The position numbers and the translations under genes were made by a program. From positions 1-64,000 of the forward strand of contig JAHDFD010000003.1 in assembly GCA_020628375.1 (NCBI GenBank): 64,000 nucleotides of DNA, written 5' to 3'. Origin of the DNA: Chitinophagales bacterium. GTDB lineage: Bacteria; Bacteroidota; Bacteroidia; Chitinophagales; UBA2359. Under the pieces are notes generated by a model. That model made no database searches. It was given only the letters and a program-made list of their open reading frames with translations, and was not told where the DNA came from. Shown piece by piece: positions 1 to 9,979 of this stretch (position 1 is the first letter of the stretch; every line of letters begins with the position of its first letter).

Positions 1-4
1 TTAC

Positions 5-310
5 CACCTCGTTTTAGCATACACTATTATAGATGGATATCGAAAGGTTATTTTGACGCTTCTTGGTCAATATCAAAATTCAGGGATTTTTTAGTTGATC
101 AGCGACCAACTTGGAGGGAAATGGCTAAACAATGATACCATGTCATTCTGGTGTATACCAGAATCTACAACCCTTACATTTAGTCTTTATGCCTATACAT
201 CACCTCGCTTTAGCATACACTATTATAGATGAATATCGAAAGGTTATTTTAGCGCTTCTTGGTAAACATCAAAATTCAAGGATTTTTTAGTTGGTCAGCG
301 ACCAACTTGG
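5..310. repeat. Two direct copies of a 114-base repeat plus small hairpin
   Basis: Bases 5-114 and 201-310 are near-identical direct copies at a constant offset of 196 with no indel. Each ends in a palindromic core of the form TTGGTCAGCGACCAA (copy 1 has one change). Between them lies a hairpin, ATTCTGGT at 145-152 pairing with ACCAGAAT at 157-164. No gene was found in 1-371. A similar palindromic core recurs at about 22221. Function unknown; it behaves like a dispersed intergenic repeat. Confidence 0.85.
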
Positions 311-371
311 GGAAAAATTGAGCTTTTAATTGAAATATATACGGTTATACATTTTTCAAATTGTATAAAAA

Positions 372-881
372 TCACACCAACCTCACCTTCCAATAAACCC
401 CTCCTGTTTCATCATCTGCAATATCTTCTTTTTCTTCTATTCCCCAACGTTCGAGGAGTTTGACCGAATTTTCATTTTCCGGCCCAACCGTAGCAATAAT
501 CTTTCTACCCCACTCTTTTTGATGTTGTTTCAGGCATGCAAGCACTTCAGTCATTAAGCCCTTTCTTCTTTCATTTGGATGCACCATATAAACAAGCAAT
601 TCGTCAGAATTGGTATGTTCTGTTTCTTTTAGTTCCAGATGGGCACAAGCTATACCTTCTTCATTGAAAACGCCCCATAGCCAAAACCAGCGCGGTTTCT
701 TACTCTCGTATAAAGAAAATATCGTTTTAAATAAGGTTCTTTCTTCGGCTTCAATTCCGGAACTACCGCCCATAAATCTCACCGAGACTTCATCTAATGC
801 CATTTCAACAAAACGGTCTTCATCTTTGCTGGTATATGGCTTAATTATATATCGTTCTGTATACAGAATAGGTGGAAGCAT
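372..881 (-). CDS. GNAT family N-acetyltransferase
   Basis: A 169-residue protein of the usual single-domain GNAT size. It would transfer an acetyl group from acetyl-CoA to an amine of an unknown substrate in the cytoplasm. The acetyl-CoA binding segment is visible as VHPNERRKGLMTEVL at about residues 95-110, and the later PENENSVKLLERWG matches the family's C-terminal beta-alpha unit (N and the aliphatic run after it are typical). It resembles the RimJ/RimL-like (Acetyltransf_3) branch. The upstream protease gene ends only six bases before this start, so the two may be cotranscribed. The substrate cannot be told from sequence. Confidence 0.8.
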   Translation of the reverse strand: MLPPILYTERYIIKPYTSKDEDRFVEMALDEVSVRFMGGSSGIEAEERTLFKTIFSLYESKKPRWFWLWGVFNEEGIACAHLELKETEHTNSDELLVYMVHPNERRKGLMTEVLACLKQHQKEWGRKIIATVGPENENSVKLLERWGIEEKEDIADDETGGVYWKVRLV

Positions 882-887
882 AATAAA

Positions 888-3563
888 TTAATTAACTAGT
901 ATTTTTTTAATGATCTTCTCATTACTATAATCAATATGAACAAAATAAAGACCAGCACTTAAATCAGAAAGATCTAAGCGGTTTCTGCCTTGTTTTATTG
1001 CAAAATCAGCTAGTTGTTGACCATTTATAGTATAGAATTTCACTTGCCCTGCTTCTTGTGTTGGATTATAAATATTTAAACTTCCTTCAGTTACCGGATT
1101 AGGGTAGATAGGCGAATCATACATTAACTGAACTTCCGCTGTACCTTGTACTTCGCAGCCTGCTTCATTAAAGATCGAAAAATCGTAAACACCTTCTGTC
1201 AGATCATTTCTACTGAAATCAGTATTACCATCGCCCCATACTATGCTCGAATTTTCAGAAGCATTCACTAAAATACTTCCTTCAAAATCCAATAAAGTAT
1301 TATCGATTATTGTTGTTTCAAAAGTAGGATATGCCACCACCTCAAAAGTGATCGATTGTGTTGTTGTTCCAAAGTTATTCGTTAGTAATAAGCTAGCGGT
1401 ATAAACTCCAGGATCTTCTATAGTAACAGACGGGTTTGTATCTGAAATAGGACCAATTACATTAGGTTCAAATGTCCATGATGCAAAATTGAAATCAGAT
1501 CCATTGAAACTCAAATCTACTGATTCACCGGTACAAACTTTATTCTCAGAAACCTGAATCGTACTCAACTGTGGCAATGAACCTCCTCCTTCTATGCAAA
1601 ATGTTACACTTTCAGACGATGTAAATACACCATTTCCACTGGCAATTTCACCATCAATACTTAAATTCAGTGAATAATTTCCATCACCGAAATCACAACA
1701 TATTCCATCGCCAAAGCTATCATAAATCGTAAATTCGTAACAGCCTGCTTGTAAACAAGCACCAAAAGTATTAGCAGAAAGATCTACTAAACTTGTGCTT
1801 GATAAAATAACATTATCCTGACTATCTGTAAGGTCAAAGCTTGTTTCTTCAGACCATTCATCAGTAACTATTGTTACCTCAAGTGTTTGTCCTCCTTCTG
1901 CAATGGTAAAAGGTATGTTCAGAACATTATTAGTCAGATTTTCATCTGAAGCATTTCCTCCATTAATCTCAACAACTTCGATTTTCAGCACATGATCTCC
2001 GGCATTTACCATCGAGGTCGGTAAGGAAATTATTTCTTCTTCTAATAAATCAAGATTCCCTGACCAATTAACAACAACCGCAGGTTCATTATCAATTTGC
2101 CAATTAATAGTCGCACTCGTTAAGCTGAATTGACCATTATTTTTAAATGTAAAATTCGGCAGATCGATAAATTGTTCACAAAATGAACTCGGGAAGCCTT
2201 CTATTAAATTAATACTCGCGTCAAAAGTTTTTACCATATCATTTACGTAAGCTCCTTCAACAATATCTTCACTTTCATTATTCGGATCTAACCAAGGCGC
2301 CAGGCTTGTTTCAAAATTATCATAATTCCCCCATGAAGACGAAAGTTTACCATATACATCATATAAGTCATTCCCACAGGCTGCATCACCTCCAAATAAT
2401 TGTCCTACGATTAATTTATTTTCATTAAAAATAGGCGAACCCGATGATCCTCCTTCTGTAGTTCCATCATCCCAATCGGCAACTTCCCAAAAATTTTCAC
2501 CTCCACCCAATGTATTAACGCTATTGAGTGGATCTCTGTCAAAAGAAATTTTCTTAACATCTCCTGCCGGATGATGAATACCGACACCTTGTTGCGGTTG
2601 AGCTCCAGATCTATCCCAACCAGAGAAGTAGACATTATATTCTGTCGGAATTGGTGATGATAATTCCAGTAACATAAAATCAGAACGGCCATCTTTTGCT
2701 CTGAAAATACAGCCCGAAACGGTCATATTGGTATTTCCGTCACTGTTACTACATTCAGGGCTCTGATAATTGAACATTAAATTCCAAAACTGCACAACTG
2801 ACAAATCGTTTGGCCTACAGTGATCGGCTGTCAAAAAGAAAGGAGTTCCATCTTCTCGTACATTATTGATCATTGCTCCTGAACATAGTCGGAAGCCACT
2901 ATAAAGTATCAATGCTCCTGAATTGATCTGATCTTCCCAACCTTCAGCAATATCACAGTTTACATTTATATTACAACTTCCAGAATCACCATAGCCTTTT
3001 GCTTTATCAAAAAAGTTCCTGTATCCATGTACTACCTCTTTAAAATTAATGATACCTTTTCCAGAAACCGTTAATGGTTCATAATACTCTACTGTAATTT
3101 TATCTCCCTTGATAACAGTGGTTGAAAATCGGCGGAAAGGTTTGTTATTGGCTTCTGTAAACGCCCCAAGTAAATCTTCATAGTTTTCATTGTAGAAGAA
3201 AAGCTTTGCTCCTTCGGGGATAAAGAAATCATCGAATAAAAAATTAAGCGAATGGGCATTTTTAGAATAAATGGTCAATCGCCATATTCTATCGCCATTC
3301 GGCAGGGTTTCCCAAAGGCCACTGTTTTCCAGATTGAAACTTACATCAAATGCCTTTCCGAATCTGAATGGATTTCCTTTAATATTCAACTCCTCATCTT
3401 CGATCAACATTTTTTCAAGATCAAAAGTGGGCATTATTTCTACAGGGATATCCGAAGTTTGCAGAACTGGTTCGCTTATACTTAGTGGTGTTCCACCATG
3501 TTGTACCTGAGCGCTTACACTCAGACAAATCAAAAACAGGAATATATATTTCAACAAATTCAC
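888..3563 (-). CDS. Secreted S1-type serine endopeptidase with T9SS sorting domain
   Basis: An 891-residue exported protease. A signal peptide (residues 1-19, ending SVSAQ) is followed by a propeptide-like region, then a trypsin-fold catalytic domain at about 195-430. The triad is readable: His248 in TADHC, Asp295 in SDFMLLEL and Ser374 in GGSSGSP. The cysteine pattern and the spacing resemble lysyl endopeptidases (Achromobacter protease I type), so cleavage after Lys is possible but not proven. Residues 430-800 look like beta-sandwich and PKD-like modules. The C terminus (YPNPVTEGS, then DLSAGLYFVHI and KIIKKILVN) is a type A T9SS sorting domain, implying export through the outer membrane and surface attachment or release. 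Confidence 0.9.
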   Translation of the reverse strand: MNLLKYIFLFLICLSVSAQVQHGGTPLSISEPVLQTSDIPVEIMPTFDLEKMLIEDEELNIKGNPFRFGKAFDVSFNLENSGLWETLPNGDRIWRLTIYSKNAHSLNFLFDDFFIPEGAKLFFYNENYEDLLGAFTEANNKPFRRFSTTVIKGDKITVEYYEPLTVSGKGIINFKEVVHGYRNFFDKAKGYGDSGSCNINVNCDIAEGWEDQINSGALILYSGFRLCSGAMINNVREDGTPFFLTADHCRPNDLSVVQFWNLMFNYQSPECSNSDGNTNMTVSGCIFRAKDGRSDFMLLELSSPIPTEYNVYFSGWDRSGAQPQQGVGIHHPAGDVKKISFDRDPLNSVNTLGGGENFWEVADWDDGTTEGGSSGSPIFNENKLIVGQLFGGDAACGNDLYDVYGKLSSSWGNYDNFETSLAPWLDPNNESEDIVEGAYVNDMVKTFDASINLIEGFPSSFCEQFIDLPNFTFKNNGQFSLTSATINWQIDNEPAVVVNWSGNLDLLEEEIISLPTSMVNAGDHVLKIEVVEINGGNASDENLTNNVLNIPFTIAEGGQTLEVTIVTDEWSEETSFDLTDSQDNVILSSTSLVDLSANTFGACLQAGCYEFTIYDSFGDGICCDFGDGNYSLNLSIDGEIASGNGVFTSSESVTFCIEGGGSLPQLSTIQVSENKVCTGESVDLSFNGSDFNFASWTFEPNVIGPISDTNPSVTIEDPGVYTASLLLTNNFGTTTQSITFEVVAYPTFETTIIDNTLLDFEGSILVNASENSSIVWGDGNTDFSRNDLTEGVYDFSIFNEAGCEVQGTAEVQLMYDSPIYPNPVTEGSLNIYNPTQEAGQVKFYTINGQQLADFAIKQGRNRLDLSDLSAGLYFVHIDYSNEKIIKKILVN

Positions 3564-3672
3564 GACTATACTATTACTTTATTTGTAAAAATAAGACTTC
3601 ATTATCTTTTAGTTTGTCTTATCATGTGCTTAATCCATTATAAATTAAGCTTTTGAAAACGATAAAGGTATT

Positions 3673-4248
3673 TTAAAGTAGTTTGAAGGTCTTTCTATGT
3701 AGTTTAGTCGTTCCGAATTCAGCAATGGCTGCACGATGCTTAACCGTAGGATAACCTTTGTTCGTATCCCAACCATAATTCGGATATGATTCGTGTATTT
3801 TCAGCATGTATTCGTCACGATGGGTTTTAGCTAGAATAGAAGCTGCTGCAATGCTCTTGAATTTAGCATCTCCTTTAACTATACAAGTATAAGGAATAAA
3901 GTTATAAGGTTTAAATCTGTTTCCATCTACAATAATATGTTCAGGTTGTGTATTCAATTGTTCCAGAGCACGTTGCATTCCTAAAATAGAAGCATTCAGA
4001 ATATTTATCTTATCTATTTCTTCCGGAGAAACAGCAACTACCGCCCAGGCAAGAGCTTTTTCTTCAATTATAACTCTTAATGTATCTCTGTTTTTCTCGG
4101 TTATCTGCTTTGAATCATTCAATTGAGGATGTTCAAAATCATCAGGTAAAATTACCGCAGCCGCAAAAACAGGACCTGCTAAACACCCTCGACCTGCTTC
4201 ATCACAGCCTGCTTCTATTAGGTTTTTAGTATGAAAAGATTGAAGCAT
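3673..4248 (-). CDS. rnhB: Ribonuclease HII
   Basis: Cytoplasmic RNase HII, which cuts the RNA strand of RNA-DNA hybrids and removes single ribonucleotides from DNA. The 191-residue length is normal. The N-terminal active-site block [14 protein letters not shown] supplies Asp16 and Glu17; a third acidic residue is in IIVDGNRF and the [17 protein letters not shown] block follows, all typical of the family. It stands between the secreted protease and an OmpA-family gene in the same direction, with gaps of 109 and 279 bases, so it is probably its own unit. Confidence 0.96.
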   Translation of the reverse strand: MLQSFHTKNLIEAGCDEAGRGCLAGPVFAAAVILPDDFEHPQLNDSKQITEKNRDTLRVIIEEKALAWAVVAVSPEEIDKINILNASILGMQRALEQLNTQPEHIIVDGNRFKPYNFIPYTCIVKGDAKFKSIAAASILAKTHRDEYMLKIHESYPNYGWDTNKGYPTVKHRAAIAEFGTTKLHRKTFKLL

Positions 4249-4282
4249 ATACTTTTATAATTCCTGTTAAAAAAATCTCTTT

Positions 4283-4322
4283 TTACTTCCCTGTCAGGGC
4301 TTAAAGTCTTTATAGGAAAGAA
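4283..4322. repeat. Degenerate copy of a TCAGGGCT hairpin repeat
   Basis: The segment around TTCCCTGTCAGGGCTTAAAG resembles the better-preserved hairpin at 58485-58531 (CTATCAGGGCTGAGAGTCCT). It lies between rnhB and the OmpA-family gene. The inverted arms are partly eroded here. It is probably a dispersed intergenic palindromic repeat. Confidence 0.5.
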
Positions 4323-4472
4323 AATAGGGATAATAGAAAAACGTCAAAAAAAGTGGTAAGATTGCTACCTTTCGGCTATAATTTTTTGCGCTACACTAAT
4401 AAAAATCAAGCAAAGACTGACATAATCTCTATTTTGAATCACCAATTTTTAATCGATGATCTAAAAATAAAA

Positions 4473-4502
4473 AAGCCGATAAACCATAAGGCTTATCGGC
4501 TT
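4473..4502 (-). terminator. Rho-independent terminator of the OmpA-family gene
   Basis: A ten-base-pair stem AAGCCGATAA/TTATCGGCTT with a ten-base loop. On the minus strand it is followed by a T-rich run (complement of TAAAAATAAAA), as expected for intrinsic termination just after the OmpA-family stop codon at 4528. Confidence 0.85.
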
Positions 4503-4527
4503 GAAATTTAATTTCTTTTATAAGAGA

Positions 4528-6459
4528 TTACTTACGTCCAGCATCTGGACCAGTTGGACGAGGCATATCCATTTGTCCCCCCATACAACACTTAAAGTCA
4601 ACACGACGGTTAAGTGCATGAGAAGCATCAATACCTTTCTTAGAACCTGAATCAGATAATCCACCAACAACAGGATTGTTTTCACCTGAGTATTGTACGA
4701 TTAACTGGTAAGGGTTCACTCCATATTCAGCAACTAACTTGTTCTTTACTTCGTTAGCACGTTTCCAAGCTAAAACATTGTTATAATCATTTCCACCACG
4801 GCTATCAGTATTACCAACAACACACAGACGGATATCAGGATTACCTTGTAAGTAATTAGCAACTGTACGTAACTGAGCATCGAACTCAGGCTTAACTCCG
4901 TAACGGTTCAAGTCGAATAATACGTTAGGTAACATTGCATCCTGACAATCAGGTGTAGCAGGCTTAACTGGTACTTCTACAACACGCTCGATAATTTGGA
5001 TAGTATCGCTACAACACTCTTCGAATGCAGCACCACAATCGTTGATCTTATCAATTAAGTGACGTGGAGTAAATGGTTGACAATCATCACAATCTTTGAT
5101 ACCGTCGCCATCTGAATCTAACTCACGACCACGAGTATCCACCGGACAATCTTTACGAGAATTTGGCTCTTCGTCGAACATGTCTGGAACACCATCACCA
5201 TCTTCATCACCGAACTCCCAAGTATCACAACATGGAGGCTCATTTAATTCATCATAAGCATAATCAAGTGGGTTCATCCACCATAATGGCTCGAAAGATT
5301 CTTTACGACCTAAGTTGAAGTTTACGCTTGCATTTGTGAAAACATAACGATCCCAATCTTTAGTTTGAGCTCCCCACTCTTGCCATTGCTGACCATCTAG
5401 TAAATCTTCATCAGAGTAATATACTTTAGATTCTAAACCGATATTAACTCTTTTAGATACTTTGAATGCTAAACCTAAACCGAAGTGTAACTCAGGACGG
5501 TATTGCCAAGGTCTTTTAGCATCATCTGCAAAACCTAATATCCAGTAATCATCTCCTTCAATTTCAGCTAACGACTCGAAACTTCCATCGAAGAAATCAC
5601 GAAGATCTTTTTTAATGTCTTTACGATTTTCATCTAAGCTGTAGCTTAAATCTGTAGCCTGACTGAAATCGTAATGCTCATCGCCATTTAACATGTTTTG
5701 ACGAGCGTGGAAAATATAATTACCCACACCGAAGATACCGTAAGCACTTACTAGGTTACGACGACGGTGGAATTTAATATTGTTAAAGTTAATGATACCT
5801 TCTAAAGCTATGTTACGGATTTTTGTCTCATAGTTATAGAATACAGTATGACCATTATCTGCGTGTTCAGCTGATCTGTAATCAGGAACGATTCCTGTAT
5901 CGCTCTCATCGGCATAAATTGGATTTCCTCCACCGCCACCAAGCGATTCATTGAATAAAAATCTTTGACCAGTATCACCTTCGATGTACCAACCTTGATT
6001 TCCTCTCCAGTTAAAACCTTGTGTAGCACCACCAAATCCGCTCAAACGCATAGAGAAGATATAGCCGAACGATTTACGAACGTGTGCTCCGAAACCATAA
6101 CCGGCAATCGGAAAAGATGAAGATAAACGTCCAGATTGAACATCCCCAGAAATCCAAAGCCCTCCGATATCTAAACCAATCTCCCACTGATTTTTAGGGA
6201 AAGCAGGATACTCATACTTATTATCTAAGTATTTGTCATGCTGGTCATGACGCTTTTTGCGTACAAAATCTTTGTACTCTGTAGAGTTTACAGATGGGTA
6301 AGGATAATCATCGCGTAGAATAGTCTTCTCCGCTTTTTCTTTTTTCTCCTTCTGCTTTTTCTCCTTCTTGCCGCCTTCTTCAGCATCCTGAGCGAATAAT
6401 GCTGATCCACAGAAAGCAAACATGAATGCGAAAATCAACAAATGTCTTGCTTTTAGCAT
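4528..6459 (-). CDS. OmpA-family outer membrane protein with calcium-binding repeats
   Basis: A 643-residue envelope protein. It has a signal peptide (about 1-23), a lysine-rich segment (24-45), a long region likely to form a beta-barrel (about 85-400), then two Asp-rich thrombospondin type 3-like units (DEDGDGVPDMFD and DSDGDGIKDCDD), and a C-terminal OmpA domain at about 505-625 that binds peptidoglycan (LPNVLFDLNRYGVK, then NTDSRGGNDYNNVLAWKRA, then ALNRRVDF). It probably ties the outer membrane to the cell wall. A good promoter lies about 90 bases upstream and a terminator follows, so it is monocistronic and likely abundant. Confidence 0.88.
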   Translation of the reverse strand: MLKARHLLIFAFMFAFCGSALFAQDAEEGGKKEKKQKEKKEKAEKTILRDDYPYPSVNSTEYKDFVRKKRHDQHDKYLDNKYEYPAFPKNQWEIGLDIGGLWISGDVQSGRLSSSFPIAGYGFGAHVRKSFGYIFSMRLSGFGGATQGFNWRGNQGWYIEGDTGQRFLFNESLGGGGGNPIYADESDTGIVPDYRSAEHADNGHTVFYNYETKIRNIALEGIINFNNIKFHRRRNLVSAYGIFGVGNYIFHARQNMLNGDEHYDFSQATDLSYSLDENRKDIKKDLRDFFDGSFESLAEIEGDDYWILGFADDAKRPWQYRPELHFGLGLAFKVSKRVNIGLESKVYYSDEDLLDGQQWQEWGAQTKDWDRYVFTNASVNFNLGRKESFEPLWWMNPLDYAYDELNEPPCCDTWEFGDEDGDGVPDMFDEEPNSRKDCPVDTRGRELDSDGDGIKDCDDCQPFTPRHLIDKINDCGAAFEECCSDTIQIIERVVEVPVKPATPDCQDAMLPNVLFDLNRYGVKPEFDAQLRTVANYLQGNPDIRLCVVGNTDSRGGNDYNNVLAWKRANEVKNKLVAEYGVNPYQLIVQYSGENNPVVGGLSDSGSKKGIDASHALNRRVDFKCCMGGQMDMPRPTGPDAGRK

Positions 6460-6547
6460 AGGTTTTAATTTTATAGTTAATTAAAGATTTTTCCTAATTA
6501 TTAAAGAATGATAATTGTATTCATAACATACCACACCATTCCAATGA

Positions 6548-6579
6548 CAAATATAAATAGCCTTTTCGGGCTATTCAAA
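6548..6579 (-). promoter_or_regulatory. Bacteroidota-type promoter of the OmpA-family gene
   Basis: On the minus strand TATATTTG (6555-6548) fits the -7 consensus TAnnTTTG, and TTTG (6579-6576) lies 20 bases upstream, matching the -33 element and spacing known for Bacteroidota. The predicted leader is roughly 80 bases. A small inverted repeat (AATAGCC/GGCTATT) sits between the two elements. Bases 6580-6755 show nothing else. Confidence 0.7.
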
Positions 6580-6755
6580 ATAATAATGATGTAATTTCAT
6601 TATTATATGCAATAACTTTTCAATTATGACCTGATCTTCCAATAAAAGTAGGTAAAATTGAAGAAAAAATATTTATAAAATGATTTTTTTTGACCATCAC
6701 TTCGTTAAATCGTTTCATAAGAAACAAAGATCGAAGCGACGAAATCTCAAATCAA

Positions 6756-8519
6756 TTATTCATTTCCAATTTTCTCAGCTCTGCGAATATGTAATTCTTC
6801 GTACTGAACATCATCTATTAAAGACGGTGCATCGATCATCACATCTCTTCCTGAATTATTCTTAGGGAAAGCAATAAAATCTCTGATCGCATCGGCACCT
6901 CCTAATAAAGAACACATTCTGTCGAAGCCAAATGCCAAGCCACCGTGTGGTGGTGCGCCATATTCAAATGCTCCCATTAAGAAGCCAAACTTTTCGTTAG
7001 CTTCTTCTTCGTCCATACCCAATAATTTGAAAACACGTTCTTGTAAATCACGATCATGAATACGAATAGATCCTCCACCTAATTCAGTACCATTCAATAC
7101 CATGTCATAAGCGTTCGCACGTACAGCTCCCGGATCAGTATCCATTTTATCAAAATCTTCGATCTTAGGAGAAGTGAAAGGGTGATGACGTGCTACCCAA
7201 CGCTCGTCTTCTTCAGCCCATTCTAACAAAGGAAAATCGACTACCCATAAAAATTTGTAATCATCTTTCTTTCTTAAACCTAAAAGATCACCTACATGCA
7301 GACGTAGAACATTCAGTTGGTTTCTTGCTTTGTCAGCTTCACCAGAAATAACCAACATCAGATCGCCTGGTTTTGCATTCATTTTATCAGCCCATGCTTT
7401 CAATCCTTCCTGATCGAAGAATTTATCAACGCTTGACTTAAAGCTTCCGTCTTCATTATATTTCACATACACCAGACCTTTTGCGCCAACCTGAGGTCGT
7501 TTAACAAAATCGGTAAGTGCATCTAATTGTTTACGAGTGAAATTTGCTGCTCCTTCTGCACAAATACCTACAACCAATTCAGCATCATCGAATACTTTGA
7601 AGCCTTTATTCTGAGCTACATCATTTAATTCAACGAACTGCATTCCGAATCGAATATCCGGTTTGTCCGAACCATACAAACGCATGGCATCATCCCAGGT
7701 CATACGAGGGAACGACTCGGTGATATCTACACCATGAACATATTTTAAGATATGCTTCATCATTCCTTCAAATTCGTTCAATACATCTTCCTGTGTTACA
7801 AATGCCAATTCGCAGTCTATCTGCGTAAACTCCGGCTGACGGTCGGCACGTAAATCTTCATCACGGAAACAACGTACGATCTGATAATAACGATCGTAGC
7901 CTGCTACCATAAGCAACTGCTTGAATGTTTGAGGTGATTGTGGAAGTGCATAAAACTGTCCTTCGTTCATTCTTGAAGGAACAACAAAGTCTCTTGCACC
8001 TTCAGGCGTACTCTTCATTAAGTAAGGTGTTTCTATTTCCAGAAAACCATTATTATTCAGATAAGAGCGTACTTCCTGAGCAATTTTATGTCGAAGCATA
8101 ATATTTTGTTGAACCGGCGAACGTCTTAAATCCAGATAACGGTATTTCATTCTCAGATCTTCTCCTCCATCGGTTTCGCTTTCTATGGTAAACGGCGGTG
8201 TTTTCGCTGCATTCAATACTTCCATTGATACCACAATAACTTCAACATCACCTGTTGGTAAGTTAGCATTTTTAGAAGCACGTTCAACGACTTCGCCTGT
8301 TATCCTAATCACAAATTCGCGGCCCAGTGCCTTAGCCTTATCACAAAGATCGGCATCTATTTCATTGTTAAAAACCAATTGAGTAATTCCGTAGCGATCT
8401 CGAAGATCGACGAAATTCATTCCTCCAAATTCACGTGTTCTCTGCACCCATCCGCTTAGGGTGGTTTGTTGTCCAGCATTTTCGATGCGCAATTCGCCGC
8501 ATGTATGCGTTCTGTACAT
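6756..8519 (-). CDS. aspS: Aspartyl-tRNA synthetase
   Basis: Class II synthetase that charges tRNA(Asp) in the cytoplasm. At 587 residues it is the bacterial form: N-terminal OB-fold anticodon-binding domain (about 15-110), catalytic core with motif 2 ([16 protein letters not shown], about 215-232) and motif 3 (GLAFGFDRM, about 530-540), and the bacterial GAD insertion domain between them (about 290-410). Whether it also charges tRNA(Asn) cannot be decided here. It is monocistronic, with a TACCTTTG box 240 bases upstream. Confidence 0.97.
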   Translation of the reverse strand: MYRTHTCGELRIENAGQQTTLSGWVQRTREFGGMNFVDLRDRYGITQLVFNNEIDADLCDKAKALGREFVIRITGEVVERASKNANLPTGDVEVIVVSMEVLNAAKTPPFTIESETDGGEDLRMKYRYLDLRRSPVQQNIMLRHKIAQEVRSYLNNNGFLEIETPYLMKSTPEGARDFVVPSRMNEGQFYALPQSPQTFKQLLMVAGYDRYYQIVRCFRDEDLRADRQPEFTQIDCELAFVTQEDVLNEFEGMMKHILKYVHGVDITESFPRMTWDDAMRLYGSDKPDIRFGMQFVELNDVAQNKGFKVFDDAELVVGICAEGAANFTRKQLDALTDFVKRPQVGAKGLVYVKYNEDGSFKSSVDKFFDQEGLKAWADKMNAKPGDLMLVISGEADKARNQLNVLRLHVGDLLGLRKKDDYKFLWVVDFPLLEWAEEDERWVARHHPFTSPKIEDFDKMDTDPGAVRANAYDMVLNGTELGGGSIRIHDRDLQERVFKLLGMDEEEANEKFGFLMGAFEYGAPPHGGLAFGFDRMCSLLGGADAIRDFIAFPKNNSGRDVMIDAPSLIDDVQYEELHIRRAEKIGNE

Positions 8520-8944
8520 AATTGATCGTTTTTTAACAAGAATAGTATAGGCTTTTCTTAGAGTATGTTTAAAATTCTATCAACTGAAAAACAATTTTTC
8601 TTATTCAGAACCACAAACTATTGATTTTCAATTTAAAATATTTTTTAAACATACTCTTAATGCTAACTATGCTTATCAGTTAATTAAAAGATTAGATTTT
8701 AACTAAATTGGTTGCGGCATAATGCCACAAAAATCAATCCATTAAAAAATCGGGTACAAAGGTAGTTTTTTTAGGCTTATTTTTTCAGGAAAAATTACGA
8801 ATGATCACTGATGGTTGAGTGATGATGATTAAACTCATAATTATGAATTATACACATTTGGAAACGGATTTATAAATCCCCTCTCTGTTATTGAAGAAAC
8901 CACCACAACATAAAGGGAAAGATATACTATGGTCGATTAGCGTA
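8520..8944. other. Gene-free stretch with a 15-base inverted repeat
   Basis: The notable structure is AGAGTATGTTTAAAA at 8560-8574 repeated inverted at 8643-8657, 68 bases apart, giving a 98-base element resembling a very small MITE. Farther up, 8757-8764 holds a promoter-like box. The remainder shows nothing I can name. Confidence 0.6.
8757..8764 (-). promoter_or_regulatory. TACCTTTG -7 box, probably for aspS
   Basis: TACCTTTG on the minus strand is a perfect TAnnTTTG match. No clear TTTG element is seen 19-21 bases upstream. If used, the aspS leader would be about 230 bases and would contain the 98-base inverted-repeat element. Confidence 0.45.
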
Positions 8945-9088
8945 TTAAAGGTTCTTTGGTTTTTTCTTTTGACCAAATTTAGGACAGTCACAGTCTTTTT
9001 TTAAGGCAGCACATCCATTAGTTGTAAGCGCAATTAGTGCTAAAGCCAACATTCCGATCTTAAAGCGATAGAAAAAACCTTTCTTCAT
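8945..9088 (-). CDS. Small lipoprotein, 47 residues
   Basis: A short gene. Translation starts MKKGFFYRFKIGM and runs LALALIALTTNGCAALKK before a cysteine-containing tail (CDCPKFGQKKKPK). This is a charged N-terminus, a hydrophobic stretch and a lipobox-like TNGC, so it is probably an outer- or inner-membrane lipoprotein. It lies 53 bases upstream... in gene order it follows the TlpA-like gene in the same direction, whose stop is at 9142. Function unknown; the coding call rests on the clean lipoprotein signal architecture. Confidence 0.75.
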   Translation of the reverse strand: MKKGFFYRFKIGMLALALIALTTNGCAALKKDCDCPKFGQKKKPKNL

Positions 9089-9141
9089 TATAATATTTTA
9101 TTTTCTTGACTTAAGAACGTTATCAAAAGTTTAATATTATT

Positions 9142-9804
9142 TCATTTCAGTTCCTTTTCAATAACAGGAATGATTTTATCCTGAATTTGCTGAATAGCTC
9201 TTTCATCAGTAAGTCCTCCTGCAAATATTTCTATAATTTCAGCTTTGGCATTCAATACAACCGTTGTTGGGTAACCCAAACCAAAACGAAAAGTATTCCT
9301 TTTAATATTTTCTGAATTCGGGATATGGATAAAGCTCCAGGATTGATCCATTAAAAACTCTTCTATTTCGTACTGATTTTCGTTTCCAAATGCCAGATAA
9401 TTTACTTTATCTCCATATTTTTCTACAATTTTATTAAAGCCCGGAATTTCAGCAACACAAGGTGGACAAGTTGAGTACCAGAAATTCATAATTGTTGGTT
9501 TTCCAAGAATAGAAGATTTGGTAACTTCAATATTATGAATTGACAATTCATCAAAAGCAGGTATTTCCAAGCCAATAAAACACTGTTCGTATTTCAACAT
9601 TTTTTCCTGAATACTATCAGCATCATTATCAAACTTTTTATTCAGTTCTTCAAGATTACTAAAATCAGCCTTTGTACGCTTTTCAGTTTTTAAAATTGTC
9701 TCACATTCTTCAACTGAATTATAATAATGGTTTTGGGCTGAAATAAAAGACAAATTGAACAGGATACCCAATACAAGGATAAACCCTGAAATCACTTTTT
9801 TCAT
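9142..9804 (-). CDS. TlpA-like thiol-disulfide protein (exported thioredoxin fold)
   Basis: A 220-residue exported thioredoxin-fold protein, probably periplasmic. A signal peptide covers about residues 1-23 (ending FISAQ). The redox motif is Cys113-Pro-Pro-Cys116 in NFWYSTCPPCVAEIPG, the form typical of TlpA/ResA proteins, and the cis-proline loop is visible in LGYPTTVVLN. Such proteins reduce or oxidise disulfides in exported proteins or in apocytochrome c. The partner here is unknown. The 47-residue lipoprotein gene lies just downstream in the same direction. Confidence 0.88.
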   Translation of the reverse strand: MKKVISGFILVLGILFNLSFISAQNHYYNSVEECETILKTEKRTKADFSNLEELNKKFDNDADSIQEKMLKYEQCFIGLEIPAFDELSIHNIEVTKSSILGKPTIMNFWYSTCPPCVAEIPGFNKIVEKYGDKVNYLAFGNENQYEIEEFLMDQSWSFIHIPNSENIKRNTFRFGLGYPTTVVLNAKAEIIEIFAGGLTDERAIQQIQDKIIPVIEKELK

Positions 9805-9979
9805 AATGGAATATTTTGATTATTTAAAGTGGTTATAGTGGTTAATTAATGATTGGTAAAGGTAAATACAAGGCTCAAAAAAAATTGTACAAAAGCAAAC
9901 AAGTCTAATTAATTTTTGAATTTCAAGTGTGGGATTTTCTACTTAAAGTCTTTTAATAAAATGGCTTGGTTACTTATTA

